From: Microbacterium luteolum
GTDB taxonomy: Bacteria > Actinomycetota > Actinomycetes > Actinomycetales > Microbacteriaceae
Direction of reading: 5' to 3'
Assembly: GCF_039533965.1 (NCBI RefSeq)
Contig: NZ_BAAAUN010000001.1
Coordinates: 2,516,950-2,580,949 of the forward strand
DNA: 64,000 nucleotides
The stretch's first letter is position 1; each line of letters begins with the position of its first letter. Below are positions 44,689 through 54,072 of the stretch, one piece after another. The translations under genes and the position numbers were made by a program. The notes under the pieces were generated by a model, which worked only from the letters and a program-made list of their open reading frames with translations, did no database searches and was not told where the DNA came from.

Positions 44689-46083
44689 ATGTCCGAACCG
44701 CAGACGACGGCTCAGGCCGTCGACGATCCCGCCGCGAAGAGGTCGGTCCGCGACCTCGTGCGCGCCGCCATCTCCGGATGGCTCGGCACCGCCCTCGAGT
44801 TCATGGACTACCAGCTCTACTCGCTGGCCGCCGCACTCGTCTTCGCCGATCTGTTCTTCTCGGCGGAGGACCCGGCCATCGCCGTCGTCGCCGCCATGGC
44901 GACCTACGGCGTCGGCTACGTCGCCCGCCCGGTCGGTGCGTTCTTCTTCGCCCGCCTCGGTGACAAGACCGGCCGCACGAAGGTGCTGTTCTACACGATC
45001 CTCCTGATGGGGCTCGCGACCACTCTCATCGGCTTCCTGCCGACGTACAACCAGGTGGGCGTCCTCGCGCCGATCCTGCTCGTCCTGCTCCGCATCGCGC
45101 AGGGCTTCGGCGCCGGTGCGGAGATCTCCGGTGCCGGCGTCATGCTCGCCGAGTACGCACCGGCGAAGCGCCGCGGCATCATCGCCTCGCTCGTCGCGCT
45201 CGGCACCAACTGCGGGACCCTGCTCGCCTCCGGCATCTGGGCGATCCTCCTCGTCGCGTACAGCGAGCAGGAAGTCATCGCCTGGGCATGGCGCATCCCC
45301 TTCATCGGCAGCGCGATCATCATGCTCTTCGCGATCTGGGTGCGCTTCAACCTCAAGGAGACCCCGGTCTTCGAGGAACGCGACGACGTCGTCGACGGCA
45401 AGGCCCTCTCCAAGGCGGAGACCATCCAGCTCGCCACCGAGACCGGCGACGTGCGCACGCTCGAAGCGATGGAGCGCAAGCCCTGGAAGGCGTTCTCGAT
45501 CGCGCTGCTGCTGCGCTTCGGCCAGGCGGGCAACTCCGGCATGATCCAGACCTACCTGATCAGCTACATCACCGTCGTGCTGCTGCTCGACCGCTCGATC
45601 GGCGTCAACGCCGTCATCGTCTCGTCGCTCGTCGCCTTCATCACCGTTCCGCTCTCCGGCTGGCTCGGTGACAAGTTCGGCCGCAAGCGCATGTACATGA
45701 TCTGGGCGGTCATCGCGCTCATCATCATCATCCCGACGATGCTCATGATCAGCAGCGGCGTCACGGTGCAGGTCTTCATCGGCTACGTCGTGCTGCACAA
45801 CCTCGCGGTGATGAGCTTCGCGTCGCTCGAGAACCTCACGCTGCCCGAGCTCTTCGGCTCCCGCAACCGCTACACCTTCACGGCCATGGCTCGCGAGATC
45901 GCCGCCATCATCGCCACCGGTGCAGGCCCGGTCATCGCCGCCGCCTGGGTCTCGGCCGTCACCGGCTCGTTCATCCCGATCATCATCATGCTCTTCATCT
46001 TCACGCTGAGCGCTCTCATCGCGTCGATCTGGATGCCGGAGGTCGCCGGTCGCGATCTCACCGATCCGCGCGACGCGATCTGA
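44689..46083 (+). CDS. MHS-family metabolite:H+ symporter
   Basis: 464 residues with about 12 helices. SGWLGTALEFMDYQLYSLAAALVF at the N-terminus, ARLGDKTGRTK (motif A), RIAQGFGAGAEISGAGVMLAEYAP and the central long loop with MERKPWKAF are hallmarks of the MHS (KgtP/ProP/ShiA-like) group of carboxylate importers. GAAGGAG lies 8 bases upstream of the ATG. Its place in the operon makes it the likely uptake system for the sugar acid. Confidence 0.9.
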   Translation: MSEPQTTAQAVDDPAAKRSVRDLVRAAISGWLGTALEFMDYQLYSLAAALVFADLFFSAEDPAIAVVAAMATYGVGYVARPVGAFFFARLGDKTGRTKVLFYTILLMGLATTLIGFLPTYNQVGVLAPILLVLLRIAQGFGAGAEISGAGVMLAEYAPAKRRGIIASLVALGTNCGTLLASGIWAILLVAYSEQEVIAWAWRIPFIGSAIIMLFAIWVRFNLKETPVFEERDDVVDGKALSKAETIQLATETGDVRTLEAMERKPWKAFSIALLLRFGQAGNSGMIQTYLISYITVVLLLDRSIGVNAVIVSSLVAFITVPLSGWLGDKFGRKRMYMIWAVIALIIIIPTMLMISSGVTVQVFIGYVVLHNLAVMSFASLENLTLPELFGSRNRYTFTAMAREIAAIIATGAGPVIAAAWVSAVTGSFIPIIIMLFIFTLSALIASIWMPEVAGRDLTDPRDAI

Positions 46084-46093
46084 CCACCGACCC

Positions 46094-46123
46094 GGGGTGC
46101 GGCTGCCCGAACAGCCGCACCCC
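46094..46123 (+). terminator. Hairpin between permease and manD
   Basis: GGGGTGCGGCTG (46094-46105) pairs perfectly with CAGCCGCACCCC (46112-46123), followed by CTTCTCTT. It sits inside the operon and may lower expression of the downstream genes or protect the upstream mRNA 3' end. Confidence 0.6.
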
Positions 46124-46142
46124 CTTCTCTTGAGGAACCGAC

Positions 46143-47369
46143 ATGACCATCGAGCTCGTCGACGTCAACATCACCAGCCCCGGCCGCAACTTCGTGACGC
46201 TGAAGATCACGACCGCCGACGGCATCGTGGGCCTGGGGGATGCCACCCTGAACGGCCGCGAGCTCGCTGTCGCCTCCTACCTCTCCGACCACGTCGCCTC
46301 GATGCTGATCGGTCGCGACGAGGACCGCATCGAAGACACCTGGCAGTACCTCTACCGCGGACCGTACTGGCGCCGCGGTCCCGTCACGATGGCAGCGATC
46401 GCCGCCGTCGACATGGCGCTGTGGGACATCAAGGCCAAGAAGGCCGGGATGCCGCTGTACCAGCTGCTCGGCGGCGCGAGCCGCGAGGGCGTGCGCGTGT
46501 ACGCCCACGCCTCCGGCACCGACTACGCCGCGCTGAAGAACGCGATCACCGGCTACGAGGAACTCGGCTACACCGCGGTGCGCGTGCAGACCGGAGTGCC
46601 CGGTCTCGGCCAGATCTATGGCGTCTCGTCGACGGGCCCCGGCGTGCGCTACGACTACGAGCCCGCCAAGCGATCCGGCGATCGTCCGAGTGAAGAGACC
46701 TGGGACACCCGCAACTACCTGCACCACATGCCGGGGATCTTCTCGCAGATCCGCGAGGACTTCGGCACCGACCTGCGGATCCTGCACGACGGCCATCACC
46801 GCATGTCGCCGATCGAGGCCGCCCGCTTCGCGAAGGACATCGAGCCCTACGACCTCTTCTGGCTCGAGGACTGCACGCCCGGCGAGGACCAGACCGCGCT
46901 GCGACTGGTGCGCCAGCACTCCACGACGCCGCTCGCGATCGGCGAGGTGTTCAACTCGGTGTACGACTACCAGACGCTCATCACCGAGCGCCTGATCGAC
47001 TACGTGCGCTCGGCCGTCACCCACACCGGTGGCATCACGGCCATGAAGAAGCTGCTCGACTTCGCCGCGATCTACGGCATCAAGTCCGGCATCCACGGGC
47101 CGACCGACATCTCGCCGGTCGGCATGGCCGCGGCCCTGCACCTCGACCTCGCGATCCACAACTTCGGCATCCAGGAGTACATGCCGCACAACGAGCAGAC
47201 CCTCGAGGTGTTCCAGACCTCGTTCACGTTCGACAGGGGCTTCCTGCATCCGGGCGACAAGCCGGGGCTGGGCGTCGACCTCGACGAGGATGCCGCCGCC
47301 GGACACGATTACACCAAGGCGTATCTGCCGGTGAACCGTCTGCTCGACGGCACGGTCCATGACTGGTGA
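46143..47369 (+). CDS. manD: D-mannonate dehydratase, enolase superfamily
   Basis: 408 residues. ManD removes water from D-mannonate to give 2-keto-3-deoxy-D-gluconate (KDG). The subgroup signature is clear: [11 protein letters not shown] with the 150s loop, [10 protein letters not shown] with metal ligand D216 and the catalytic His218, [11 protein letters not shown] and AIGEVFNS for the next two metal-binding acids, and [20 protein letters not shown]. Some ManD members use D-gluconate or have low efficiency; sequence alone cannot settle that. GAGGA lies 7 bases upstream. It overlaps the aldolase gene by 11 bases. Confidence 0.93.
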   Translation: MTIELVDVNITSPGRNFVTLKITTADGIVGLGDATLNGRELAVASYLSDHVASMLIGRDEDRIEDTWQYLYRGPYWRRGPVTMAAIAAVDMALWDIKAKKAGMPLYQLLGGASREGVRVYAHASGTDYAALKNAITGYEELGYTAVRVQTGVPGLGQIYGVSSTGPGVRYDYEPAKRSGDRPSEETWDTRNYLHHMPGIFSQIREDFGTDLRILHDGHHRMSPIEAARFAKDIEPYDLFWLEDCTPGEDQTALRLVRQHSTTPLAIGEVFNSVYDYQTLITERLIDYVRSAVTHTGGITAMKKLLDFAAIYGIKSGIHGPTDISPVGMAAALHLDLAIHNFGIQEYMPHNEQTLEVFQTSFTFDRGFLHPGDKPGLGVDLDEDAAAGHDYTKAYLPVNRLLDGTVHDW

Positions 47370-48003
47370 GGTCGGCCGGGTCGCCCTGCCGCAGCACACG
47401 GTCGACTCGCGGCTCGTCGTCGTCGCCCGGGCTCAGCGCGCCGAGGACTACGACGCCGTTCTCGCCGTGCTGATCGATGCCGGCATCCGCAGCGTCGAGT
47501 TGACGCTCACCACTCCGGGCACGTTCGACCGGTTGCCGCATCTGCTCGCGCAGTACGGCGCCGTCGCCGACCTCGGCATCGGCACGGTGACGAGCGCGAT
47601 CGATCTCGCCAGAGCGGCCGACGCCGGCGCGAGCTACCTCGTGACGCCGATCACCTCGCCCGCGTTCGTGGCGCAGGCGACGGATGCCGGTGTGCCGATC
47701 GTTCCCGGCGGCCTGACCCCGACCGAGCTGTACGCCTCGTGGTCGGCGGGAGCATCCGCCGTGAAGATCTTCCCCGCCGGACAGGTCGGACCCGGATACC
47801 TGAAGGACCTGCGCGGGCCGTTCCCGGATCTGGTCGCGGTGCCCTCGGGTGGCGTCGACCTCGACGGCGCGTCGGCATGGCTGGCCGCCGGCGCGCTCGC
47901 GGTGAGCGTCGGTGGGCCGCTGCTCGGCGACGCCTTCGCGGGCGGCGACCTGGTGGCGCTGCGTGACCGGGCCCAGGCGTTCGTCGAGGTGTGCGCGCGG
48001 TGA
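47359..48003 (+). CDS. eda: KDPG aldolase
   Basis: 214 residues. It splits 2-keto-3-deoxy-6-phosphogluconate into pyruvate and glyceraldehyde 3-phosphate. The fold signature is [28 protein letters not shown] and the Schiff-base lysine K136 in SAVKIFPAG, then [22 protein letters not shown] 47359 lies within the end of manD, and the stop overlaps the kinase start (GTGA). Confidence 0.92.
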   Translation: MTGEVGRVALPQHTVDSRLVVVARAQRAEDYDAVLAVLIDAGIRSVELTLTTPGTFDRLPHLLAQYGAVADLGIGTVTSAIDLARAADAGASYLVTPITSPAFVAQATDAGVPIVPGGLTPTELYASWSAGASAVKIFPAGQVGPGYLKDLRGPFPDLVAVPSGGVDLDGASAWLAAGALAVSVGGPLLGDAFAGGDLVALRDRAQAFVEVCAR

Positions 48004-48953
48004 GTGCTCCCGCCGTCGTCACGCTCGGCGAGACCATGGCGCTCGTGCGCACGACCGAGATCGGATCGCTGCGCCACGCCCACGGGATGGCGCTCGGCAT
48101 CGGCGGGGCGGAGACGAACGTCGCGATCGGACTGGCCCGCCTCGGTGTCGCCGTATCGTGGCTCGGACGCGTCGGCGACGATTCACTCGGCGAGCGCGTC
48201 GCGCGCGAGATCCGCGCCGAGAGCGTGCAGGTGCGCGCCGTGGTGGATGCGGATGCTCCGACCGGCCTCATGGTGAAGGAGCGGCCTTCCGCCGCATCCA
48301 CCGCCGTGCACTACTACCGGGCGGGGTCGGCGGGGTCCCGCGTCTCGGTCTCGGACCTTCCCGACGGCTGGATCGAGGAGGCGTCGCTGCTGCACGTCAC
48401 CGGGATCACGCCGCTGCTCTCGTCGACGGCCCGTTCCGCGGTGCTCGCCGCCGTTGAACGCGCTCGCGAGGCCGGGGTGACGGTGAGCTTCGACATCAAC
48501 TACCGCTCGGCGCTGACTCCTGCGGCCGTCGCCGGGCCGGTGCTGCGCGAGGTCGCCGAGCGTGCGGACATCGTGTTCGGCGGCGAGAACGAGTTCACGA
48601 TCCTCTACCCCGACACGTCGGCCGCCGAGGCCGCTGCGCTGCTGCGGGATGCCGGCTGCGCGACGACCGTCCTGAAACAGGGCCCGTCCGGCGCGACGGT
48701 GTTCGTCGGCGATACGGTGGTCGCGGCATCCGGCTTCCTGATCGACGCGATCGACACGGTCGGCGCCGGGGACGCGTTCGTCGCCGGCTACCTGAGCGCC
48801 CTGCTCGAGGGTCTCGACATCGCCGCGGCGCTGCATCGCGCGAACGCCTGCGGCGCGATGGCCTGCCTCACTCCCGGCGATTGGGAGGCAGCGCCGACGC
48901 GGCGCGACCTGGCTCGCTTCCTCGACGGCGACGCGGACCCGGTCCGGCGCTGA
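48000..48953 (+). CDS. kdgK: 2-keto-3-deoxygluconate kinase (PfkB family)
   Basis: 317 residues from GTG 48000. It phosphorylates KDG to KDPG. PfkB motifs are GIGGAETNVAIGLARLG near the N-terminus and DTVGAGDAFVAGYLSALLEG near the C-terminus, with the catalytic base D258. The position after manD and eda fixes the substrate as KDG with reasonable confidence. It ends the operon and converges on the LtrA gene. Confidence 0.88.
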   Translation: MSAPAVVTLGETMALVRTTEIGSLRHAHGMALGIGGAETNVAIGLARLGVAVSWLGRVGDDSLGERVAREIRAESVQVRAVVDADAPTGLMVKERPSAASTAVHYYRAGSAGSRVSVSDLPDGWIEEASLLHVTGITPLLSSTARSAVLAAVERAREAGVTVSFDINYRSALTPAAVAGPVLREVAERADIVFGGENEFTILYPDTSAAEAAALLRDAGCATTVLKQGPSGATVFVGDTVVAASGFLIDAIDTVGAGDAFVAGYLSALLEGLDIAAALHRANACGAMACLTPGDWEAAPTRRDLARFLDGDADPVRR

Positions 48954-48956
48954 GCC

Positions 48957-50237
48957 TCAGCCCAGACGTCGCGTGAGCACGGCAGCCTCGTGCCGATGCC
49001 CGACCGTCTCGTAGCCGACCACCGTCACGAACGGTGCCAGGACGATGAGGACGAGGCTCACGCTGAGCGGGGCGCCCCAGGCAGCGGCGAGGACGGCGAG
49101 GACCAGCACGATGACCGTGATCGTGATGAGGAGAAGGTGGAACGAGTCGAACTCCGCCACCAGATACGAATACAGCGCGTAGATCGCCAGGCACAGCAGC
49201 AGCACCGGAAGAGCCACGGCCACCACCGTGGCCACCGGGCCCAGCTCGGATTTCCCCTCGATGGAGTAGGCGATCACGTGCAGCCCCGCGCCGGTCGCTG
49301 CGATGGACGCGAAGACGAGCAGATGCCCGTACCCCCAGACGAACGCCTTCTCGCGGTGCTCGTGGAGGATCGCTCCCGCGGGGAGGAGGAAGTAGGTCCA
49401 CCAGAGCCCGAACGTGAGACCGACGCCGGCCACCACGAGCAGGACGGCATCCAGGGACCAGCCGCTGCTCTCGATCGCCGTCGAGACGGCGGTGACCGTG
49501 CCGAAGACGCCCTCGCCGAGAGCGATGATCGTGAGCAGGCCCACACGCTCGGCGATATGGTGCGCATGCCAGGGGGTCCCGCCCTGTTTCGTGCGTCGTT
49601 CGGCGACCCAGGGCCCCGTGAACTCGACCAGGAAGAGGAGGGTCGCGCAGACGATGGTGACCCCGAGCGTGGTGTGAGCGATCGCCAGCGCCACCCACCC
49701 GATCTGCGCCGCCGTGACGAATCCGGCGTAGGTCAGACACGTACGCCGACGCGCCGGATTCTGTCGTGCCGCCCGCAGCCACTGCGCGATGAGGGCGACC
49801 CGCATCACGACGTAGCCGGCGACGAGCACGGAGTTGTCGAGATAGTGCCCCTCATCGAGGGAGTGGAACAGAGCCGGGATGCCGAGAACCAGAACGACGA
49901 CGCCGATCATCTGCACCAGTGTGCAGATCCGGTAGAACCAGTCGTCCGTGTCGTACGCGGACGCGAACCAGGAGAAGTTGATCCACGCCCACCCCGCCGC
50001 GAGCATCACGAAGACGAAGCCCCCGATGGCGGTGGCGATATGACCGTCTGCGAGATAGTGCGCGAATTCGTTGCCGACGGCGACGAACGTCACGACGAAG
50101 GCGAGATCGAAGAGCAGCTCGAGGGGTGTCGCGGCACGGTGCGGCTCGTTCGGATCACGCCCCGTCATCCGCGTCAGATGATGCGCCAGGGTGGTCCGGC
50201 CGGTCGACGGTGCCGAGGGCGTGTCTTCTGTGCTCAT
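48957..50237 (-). CDS. Low-temperature-requirement A (LtrA) family membrane protein
   Basis: 426 residues with about 12 helices. TPLELLFDLAFVVTFVAVGNEFAHYL at the N-terminus and HIAERVGLLTIIALGEGVFGTV in the centre are the LtrA signatures. The family was named from Listeria; its biochemical role is unknown. It overlaps the AraC regulator by ATGA, so the two form an operon. Confidence 0.9.
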   Translation of the reverse strand: MSTEDTPSAPSTGRTTLAHHLTRMTGRDPNEPHRAATPLELLFDLAFVVTFVAVGNEFAHYLADGHIATAIGGFVFVMLAAGWAWINFSWFASAYDTDDWFYRICTLVQMIGVVVLVLGIPALFHSLDEGHYLDNSVLVAGYVVMRVALIAQWLRAARQNPARRRTCLTYAGFVTAAQIGWVALAIAHTTLGVTIVCATLLFLVEFTGPWVAERRTKQGGTPWHAHHIAERVGLLTIIALGEGVFGTVTAVSTAIESSGWSLDAVLLVVAGVGLTFGLWWTYFLLPAGAILHEHREKAFVWGYGHLLVFASIAATGAGLHVIAYSIEGKSELGPVATVVAVALPVLLLCLAIYALYSYLVAEFDSFHLLLITITVIVLVLAVLAAAWGAPLSVSLVLIVLAPFVTVVGYETVGHRHEAAVLTRRLG

Positions 50238-51304
50238 GCTTCGCGGCCTCCGCCGGTCTCTTCGTCGCCCGGGACGGGACGCTGCACGGTCCTCGAAGGC
50301 ACTTCGCCGAATGCGTCCCGGTAGTAGGCCGAGAAGCGGCCCAGGTGGTGGAATCCCCATCGGCGAGCGATCTCGCTGACGCTGACGCTGCCGTCCGACG
50401 CCAGCAGCTGCGCGCGCACCCGCTGCAGCCGGATGCCGCGCAGGAACGCCATGGGACTCAGCCCGAGCTGGGCCCGGAAGCCGGCCTGGAGTGCTCGCTC
50501 GCTGATGTTCAGCCGCTTCGCGATGTCGGTCGTGCTCCACGACGTCGCCGGATCGGCTTCGAGGAGCTCGCATGCACGGCGGACATGACGCCGTCCCGCG
50601 CTCAGCGGGTCGGAACGCAGCGCCGCGGAGTGCGAGTGCTCGGCGGTGAGGAGGAGGTGGGTGTAAAGGTACGAATCGAGCTGATCGACGAGCATCCGGG
50701 GAGCGCTGGTACCGAGGGTGGCGCGCTGACGGTAGGTATGCTCGACAGCCGCGACGAGCGCATGGCCCGCGGGTGTGTTCGTGTCGAAGGCCAGGTCGAA
50801 CCTCAGCGCCGACGAGGGCCGGCCGGTCATGAGGGCGAGGTGCTCCTCCAACCGCGCGATGGGGAAGCGCATCGCGTACTGCAGAGTCCGCGGCGCCCAC
50901 CGCACCGAGAACTCCTCATCCTGGTTGAAGACCACCGCCGTGGCTTTCGGCGCAGTGATGCCGACATGCTTTCCCTGGTGTGCGATGGTCTTCCCGGCGA
51001 GGGTGAGGTTCAGGTGGACGAACGTCTCCATCGGCGGGCACAGCTTGCGCACCTCGCTGCCATAGGCGACCCGGCCGATGGTGAGCCGCGGAGAGTCCAC
51101 GAAGCGCATGCGCAGGTCGAGGGAGTCGACATCCTTCGTCTCCAGCTTGTGCGGGATGAAGATGGACTCGATGAGCTCCTCGGCTTCATCGCGCGTGCGC
51201 GCCGACAGGAGCGGCGGACCGGGTGGGGATGCCTCCCCTTCGGGCCCGTCTGCGTGACCCGTCGGTGAGCCGCTGACGAGGAACGTGCCACGAGCAGGCT
51301 CCAC
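50234..51304 (-). CDS. AraC-family transcriptional regulator
   Basis: 356 residues from GTG 51304 (AAGGAG 4-5 bases upstream). The N-terminal 220 residues match the AraC-binding-like-2 type ligand domain (PMETFVHLNLTLAGKTIAHQG). The C-terminal HTH pair reads WSTTDIAKRLNISERALQAGFRAQLGLSPMAFLRGIRLQRVRAQL and SVSEIARRWGFHHLGRFSAYYRDAFGEVPSRT. Coupling to the LtrA gene suggests it controls it. Confidence 0.9.
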   Translation of the reverse strand: MEPARGTFLVSGSPTGHADGPEGEASPPGPPLLSARTRDEAEELIESIFIPHKLETKDVDSLDLRMRFVDSPRLTIGRVAYGSEVRKLCPPMETFVHLNLTLAGKTIAHQGKHVGITAPKATAVVFNQDEEFSVRWAPRTLQYAMRFPIARLEEHLALMTGRPSSALRFDLAFDTNTPAGHALVAAVEHTYRQRATLGTSAPRMLVDQLDSYLYTHLLLTAEHSHSAALRSDPLSAGRRHVRRACELLEADPATSWSTTDIAKRLNISERALQAGFRAQLGLSPMAFLRGIRLQRVRAQLLASDGSVSVSEIARRWGFHHLGRFSAYYRDAFGEVPSRTVQRPVPGDEETGGGREA

Positions 51305-51315
51305 GCTGCTCCTTC

Positions 51316-51627
51316 TCAGCTCGCGGAGAACTGCGACACGAGGACCGCGACGATCGGCACGGCGCCCAAGACGATCCCGACGATCGCCAGGAGCTTCGAC
51401 CGCGAGAGGATCGCCGCGACGATTCCGAGAAGCACGGCGATCGCACCGACGACAGGCGCCGCATAGAAGAAGAGGACAGCGAGAACCGACCCGGTCGACA
51501 GTCCCTGCCCGTCGGAACCGCCCGCGATGAGCCAGAAGGCGATGATCATCACGGTGGCGAGAGCACCCGTGACAACGGAGCTGATCGCGAGGCCGCGACG
51601 GGGGCTGCTCGGCGAGTTTGTCGTCAT
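51316..51627 (-). CDS. Small membrane protein (DUF4190-like)
   Basis: 103 residues with three hydrophobic segments. A short Ser/Pro-rich head is followed by GLAISSVVTGALATVM, a glycine-containing middle helix, and VGAIAVLLGIVAAILSRSK...LAIVGIVLGAVPIV, the repeating small-residue pattern of DUF4190-type proteins. Leaderless start at ATG 51627. It precedes the AraC gene on the same strand by 11 bases. Confidence 0.7.
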   Translation of the reverse strand: MTTNSPSSPRRGLAISSVVTGALATVMIIAFWLIAGGSDGQGLSTGSVLAVLFFYAAPVVGAIAVLLGIVAAILSRSKLLAIVGIVLGAVPIVAVLVSQFSAS

Positions 51628-51634
51628 GCTGAGG

Positions 51635-51678
51635 AGTCTAGCCAGGGCCAGGACGCACTTTCACTCACCGATATATCG
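51635..51678 (-). promoter_or_regulatory. Leaderless -10 and CGATATATCG palindrome
   Basis: TAGACT (minus strand, 51635-51640) is 7 bases from the ATG of the DUF4190-like gene. Upstream, near the -35 region, CGATATATCG (51669-51678) is a perfect 10-bp palindrome, AT-rich for this genome and possibly a PadR-type or similar repressor site shared with the gene at 51810. Confidence 0.45.
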
Positions 51679-51809
51679 CTATCCGCTGAGCGCAGACGTT
51701 GATCCGTTCTCCGAACATTCTCGTCGGACTCGGGCCGTGCCCGTGCCCCCTCTTCGGCACGTGTGGTCGGGTGGTCGGAGAGCCGACCGCCTACCCATAG
51801 GAGAACATC

Positions 51810-52232
51810 GTGAGCACCGCCGTCCCCCGCCCTCTCGGAGTCACCCTCGTGGCCGTCCTCCTGTTCATCTCGGGCGCTGTCGGCATCCTCGGCGGCATCC
51901 TCGGGCTGATCGGCGCGGGGAACATGTCATCGGCCACCATCGAGGGGACGGTCCTCGACAGCAGCGGAATCGCGGTGCTCGCCGGATTCCTCCTCGCCAT
52001 CGCCGTCCTCAACCTGATCTTCGCCTTCGGCATCCTGCGCGGCAGCCGCACGGCGCGCATGATCGTCACGATCCTGCAGGTGCTCGCGATCATCAGCGCG
52101 GTCGTCGGGCTCGTCACCTCCGGCGCCGAGGTCTGGCACGCGATCTACAACGTCCTGATGCCGATCCTCATCATCTCCCTGCTGTGGACCGGCGTGGGGA
52201 CCCGAGAGTTCTTCGCCACGCGCAACCGATGA
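51810..52232 (+). CDS. Small four-helix membrane protein
   Basis: 140 residues from GTG 51810 (AGGAG 6 bases upstream). Four hydrophobic segments (GVTLVAVLLFISGAVGILGGILGL; AVLAGFLLAIAVLNLIFAFGIL; RMIVTILQVLAIISAVVGLV; YNVLMPILIISLLW) resemble the DUF7144-like group. Its stop overlaps the start of the glycosyltransferase (ATGA), which is unusual and suggests a functional link at the membrane. Confidence 0.7.
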   Translation: MSTAVPRPLGVTLVAVLLFISGAVGILGGILGLIGAGNMSSATIEGTVLDSSGIAVLAGFLLAIAVLNLIFAFGILRGSRTARMIVTILQVLAIISAVVGLVTSGAEVWHAIYNVLMPILIISLLWTGVGTREFFATRNR

Positions 52233-53392
52233 GGCTTGCCGTCGTCACACGGATCTATCGCCCGGAGCCTGCGGCAGCCTCCATCTTCCTCGGTGCGGTG
52301 GTGGATTCCGCGCTGTGCAGGGGCATACTCGTCGACGTGTACACGGCGACCCCGCCTCTGGGAACGCCATCGCAGACGCGGGGTGAGCGGGTGCGAAGCT
52401 GGCCCGTCCTGCGCGACTCGACGGGATACGTGCGCGGGTACGCGGGCTACGTGAGCTACGACGTTCCCCTGTTCTTCCGGCTGCTCTTCGGTCCTCGTCC
52501 GGATGCCGTCCTCGTCGAGCCGCCGCCGACGTCCGGGGCTGTCGTACGAGCGGTATGCGCATTGCGCCGCATCCCCTATGTCTACGACGCGGCGGACATC
52601 TGGTCCGATGCCGTTCAGCTCGAGCCGGTGCCTGGGGTCGTGATCCGCGTGCTGCGCGCGGTCGAGAAGCTCGCACTTCGCGGCGCCGCGCACATCGTGA
52701 CGGTCTCGCAGGGGGTCGTCGGCAGAATCCGCGCGCTCGGTTCCCATGCGCCCGTCACGGTGACCGGCTTCGGGGCCGACGCCACTCAGTTCACCTACCT
52801 CGAGATGCCGACCGAGAAGCTCTTCGTGTATGCGGGCAGCTACTCGCCGTATCACGGGGCCGACATCCTGGTCGACGGCTTCGCACGCTTCTCGAAGCAG
52901 TACCCCGGCTACGTGCTGAGGTTCATCGGCAACGGCGCCTCGCGTGACACCGTGGACGAGAGGGCACGCGAGCTCGGTGTGAGTTCGCAGATCGAATTTC
53001 TCGAGCCCGTGACGCCGGCCGCCCTTCTGCCTCACCTGAATGCGGCGGTTGCGAGTCTCGCCACCATCAAACCGGACACGGTCTACGAGTACTCGTACGC
53101 GTCCAAGGCCTTCTCCTCCTTCATGACGGGCTGTCCGGTCATCTTCGCGGGGTCCGGCCCGACCATCGACCTCATCGATGAGGCACGTGCCGCAGGGGTT
53201 CGCGCCGGCGCTGCAAGCGCCTATGACGCAGAGGCCATCGCCGCTCAACTGGTCGAGTCGGTCGAGTCGCTGCCGTCCGCGGACGAGCGTCGAGACCTCG
53301 CCCTGTGGGCGTCGCAGAATCACTCGCTGCAGGCCGTCGCGGATCGCGTCGTCGACGTCATCTCGGCCACCCCTGCCCGGGTCGGAACGTGA
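52229..53392 (+). CDS. Family 4-type glycosyltransferase
   Basis: 387 residues. GT-B fold: RLAVVTRIYRPEPAAASIFL starts the N-terminal domain, PYVYDAADIWSDAV is the typical GT4 segment, followed by IVTVSQGVVGRI, KLFVYAGSYSPYHGADILVDGF and the donor-binding region YEYSYASKAFSSFMTGCPVIFAG (E-x7-E-like). It should transfer a sugar from a nucleotide donor in the cytoplasm, likely for a surface glycan. It overlaps both neighbours by 4 bases. Confidence 0.87.
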   Translation: MRLAVVTRIYRPEPAAASIFLGAVVDSALCRGILVDVYTATPPLGTPSQTRGERVRSWPVLRDSTGYVRGYAGYVSYDVPLFFRLLFGPRPDAVLVEPPPTSGAVVRAVCALRRIPYVYDAADIWSDAVQLEPVPGVVIRVLRAVEKLALRGAAHIVTVSQGVVGRIRALGSHAPVTVTGFGADATQFTYLEMPTEKLFVYAGSYSPYHGADILVDGFARFSKQYPGYVLRFIGNGASRDTVDERARELGVSSQIEFLEPVTPAALLPHLNAAVASLATIKPDTVYEYSYASKAFSSFMTGCPVIFAGSGPTIDLIDEARAAGVRAGAASAYDAEAIAAQLVESVESLPSADERRDLALWASQNHSLQAVADRVVDVISATPARVGT

Positions 53393-54045
53393 GCGGCGCA
53401 CACGACTTCTCTCTGCGGTCGTATGCGGAGACGCTGGATGCGTACGTCGCCGCGGGATATGCGGTCTCGAGCTTCGAGAACTATCTCGACGCTGCCCGCG
53501 AGCGACACCTCATCCTCCGCCACGACATCGACAACAGCATCGAGCTGGCGGTCCAAGTGGCGCGGATCGATTCTCGACACGGATGCACGTCGAGCTTCTT
53601 CATCCGTGTGCATGCGCACGGATACAACCCCCTGAGCCTTCCTTCGCTGCTGGCGATACGTGAGATCGAGGAACTCGGGCATGAAGTGCAGCTCCACCTC
53701 GAAGGCGGACTGCGAGAGTGGCTCGGATCGAGCAACCTCGACTGGGCCCACCGGCAGCGAACGATCTTCGAAGCCGCGGTCGGGCGCCCGATCAGTGGGC
53801 TGAGCCTTCATGAGCCGGCGCGGATGGGGGGTGCCTCGTTCGCGGACGAACTGGTGCGCGAGTGGGGCCTCCGCTACCACGCCTATGAGGAGCGGTTCAT
53901 GAACCCCTCCATGAAGTACCTCAGCGATTCGAGCGGACGATGGCGTGAGGGTCACTTCGGGTCGTGGGTCGGCAGGGAGCCTCTCATGCATGTGCTCACG
54001 CACCCCTTCTGGTGGTACGAGAGAGTTCCCGCCGAGAACTACTAG
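53389..54045 (+). CDS. Polysaccharide deacetylase (NodB)-like protein
   Basis: 218 residues from GTG 53389. The LRHDIDNSIE segment carries the NodB HD pair, and GHEVQLHLEGG is the HxxxH-like second motif with only one usable His; LSLHEPAR and the final THPFWWYE recall motifs 3 and 5. It may deacetylate or bind the glycan built by the coupled glycosyltransferase. There is no signal peptide, so it acts in the cytoplasm unless the start is wrong. Confidence 0.72.
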   Translation: MSGAHDFSLRSYAETLDAYVAAGYAVSSFENYLDAARERHLILRHDIDNSIELAVQVARIDSRHGCTSSFFIRVHAHGYNPLSLPSLLAIREIEELGHEVQLHLEGGLREWLGSSNLDWAHRQRTIFEAAVGRPISGLSLHEPARMGGASFADELVREWGLRYHAYEERFMNPSMKYLSDSSGRWREGHFGSWVGREPLMHVLTHPFWWYERVPAENY

Positions 54046-54072
54046 ACCGGCACACGAGCGAACGGCAGGACC

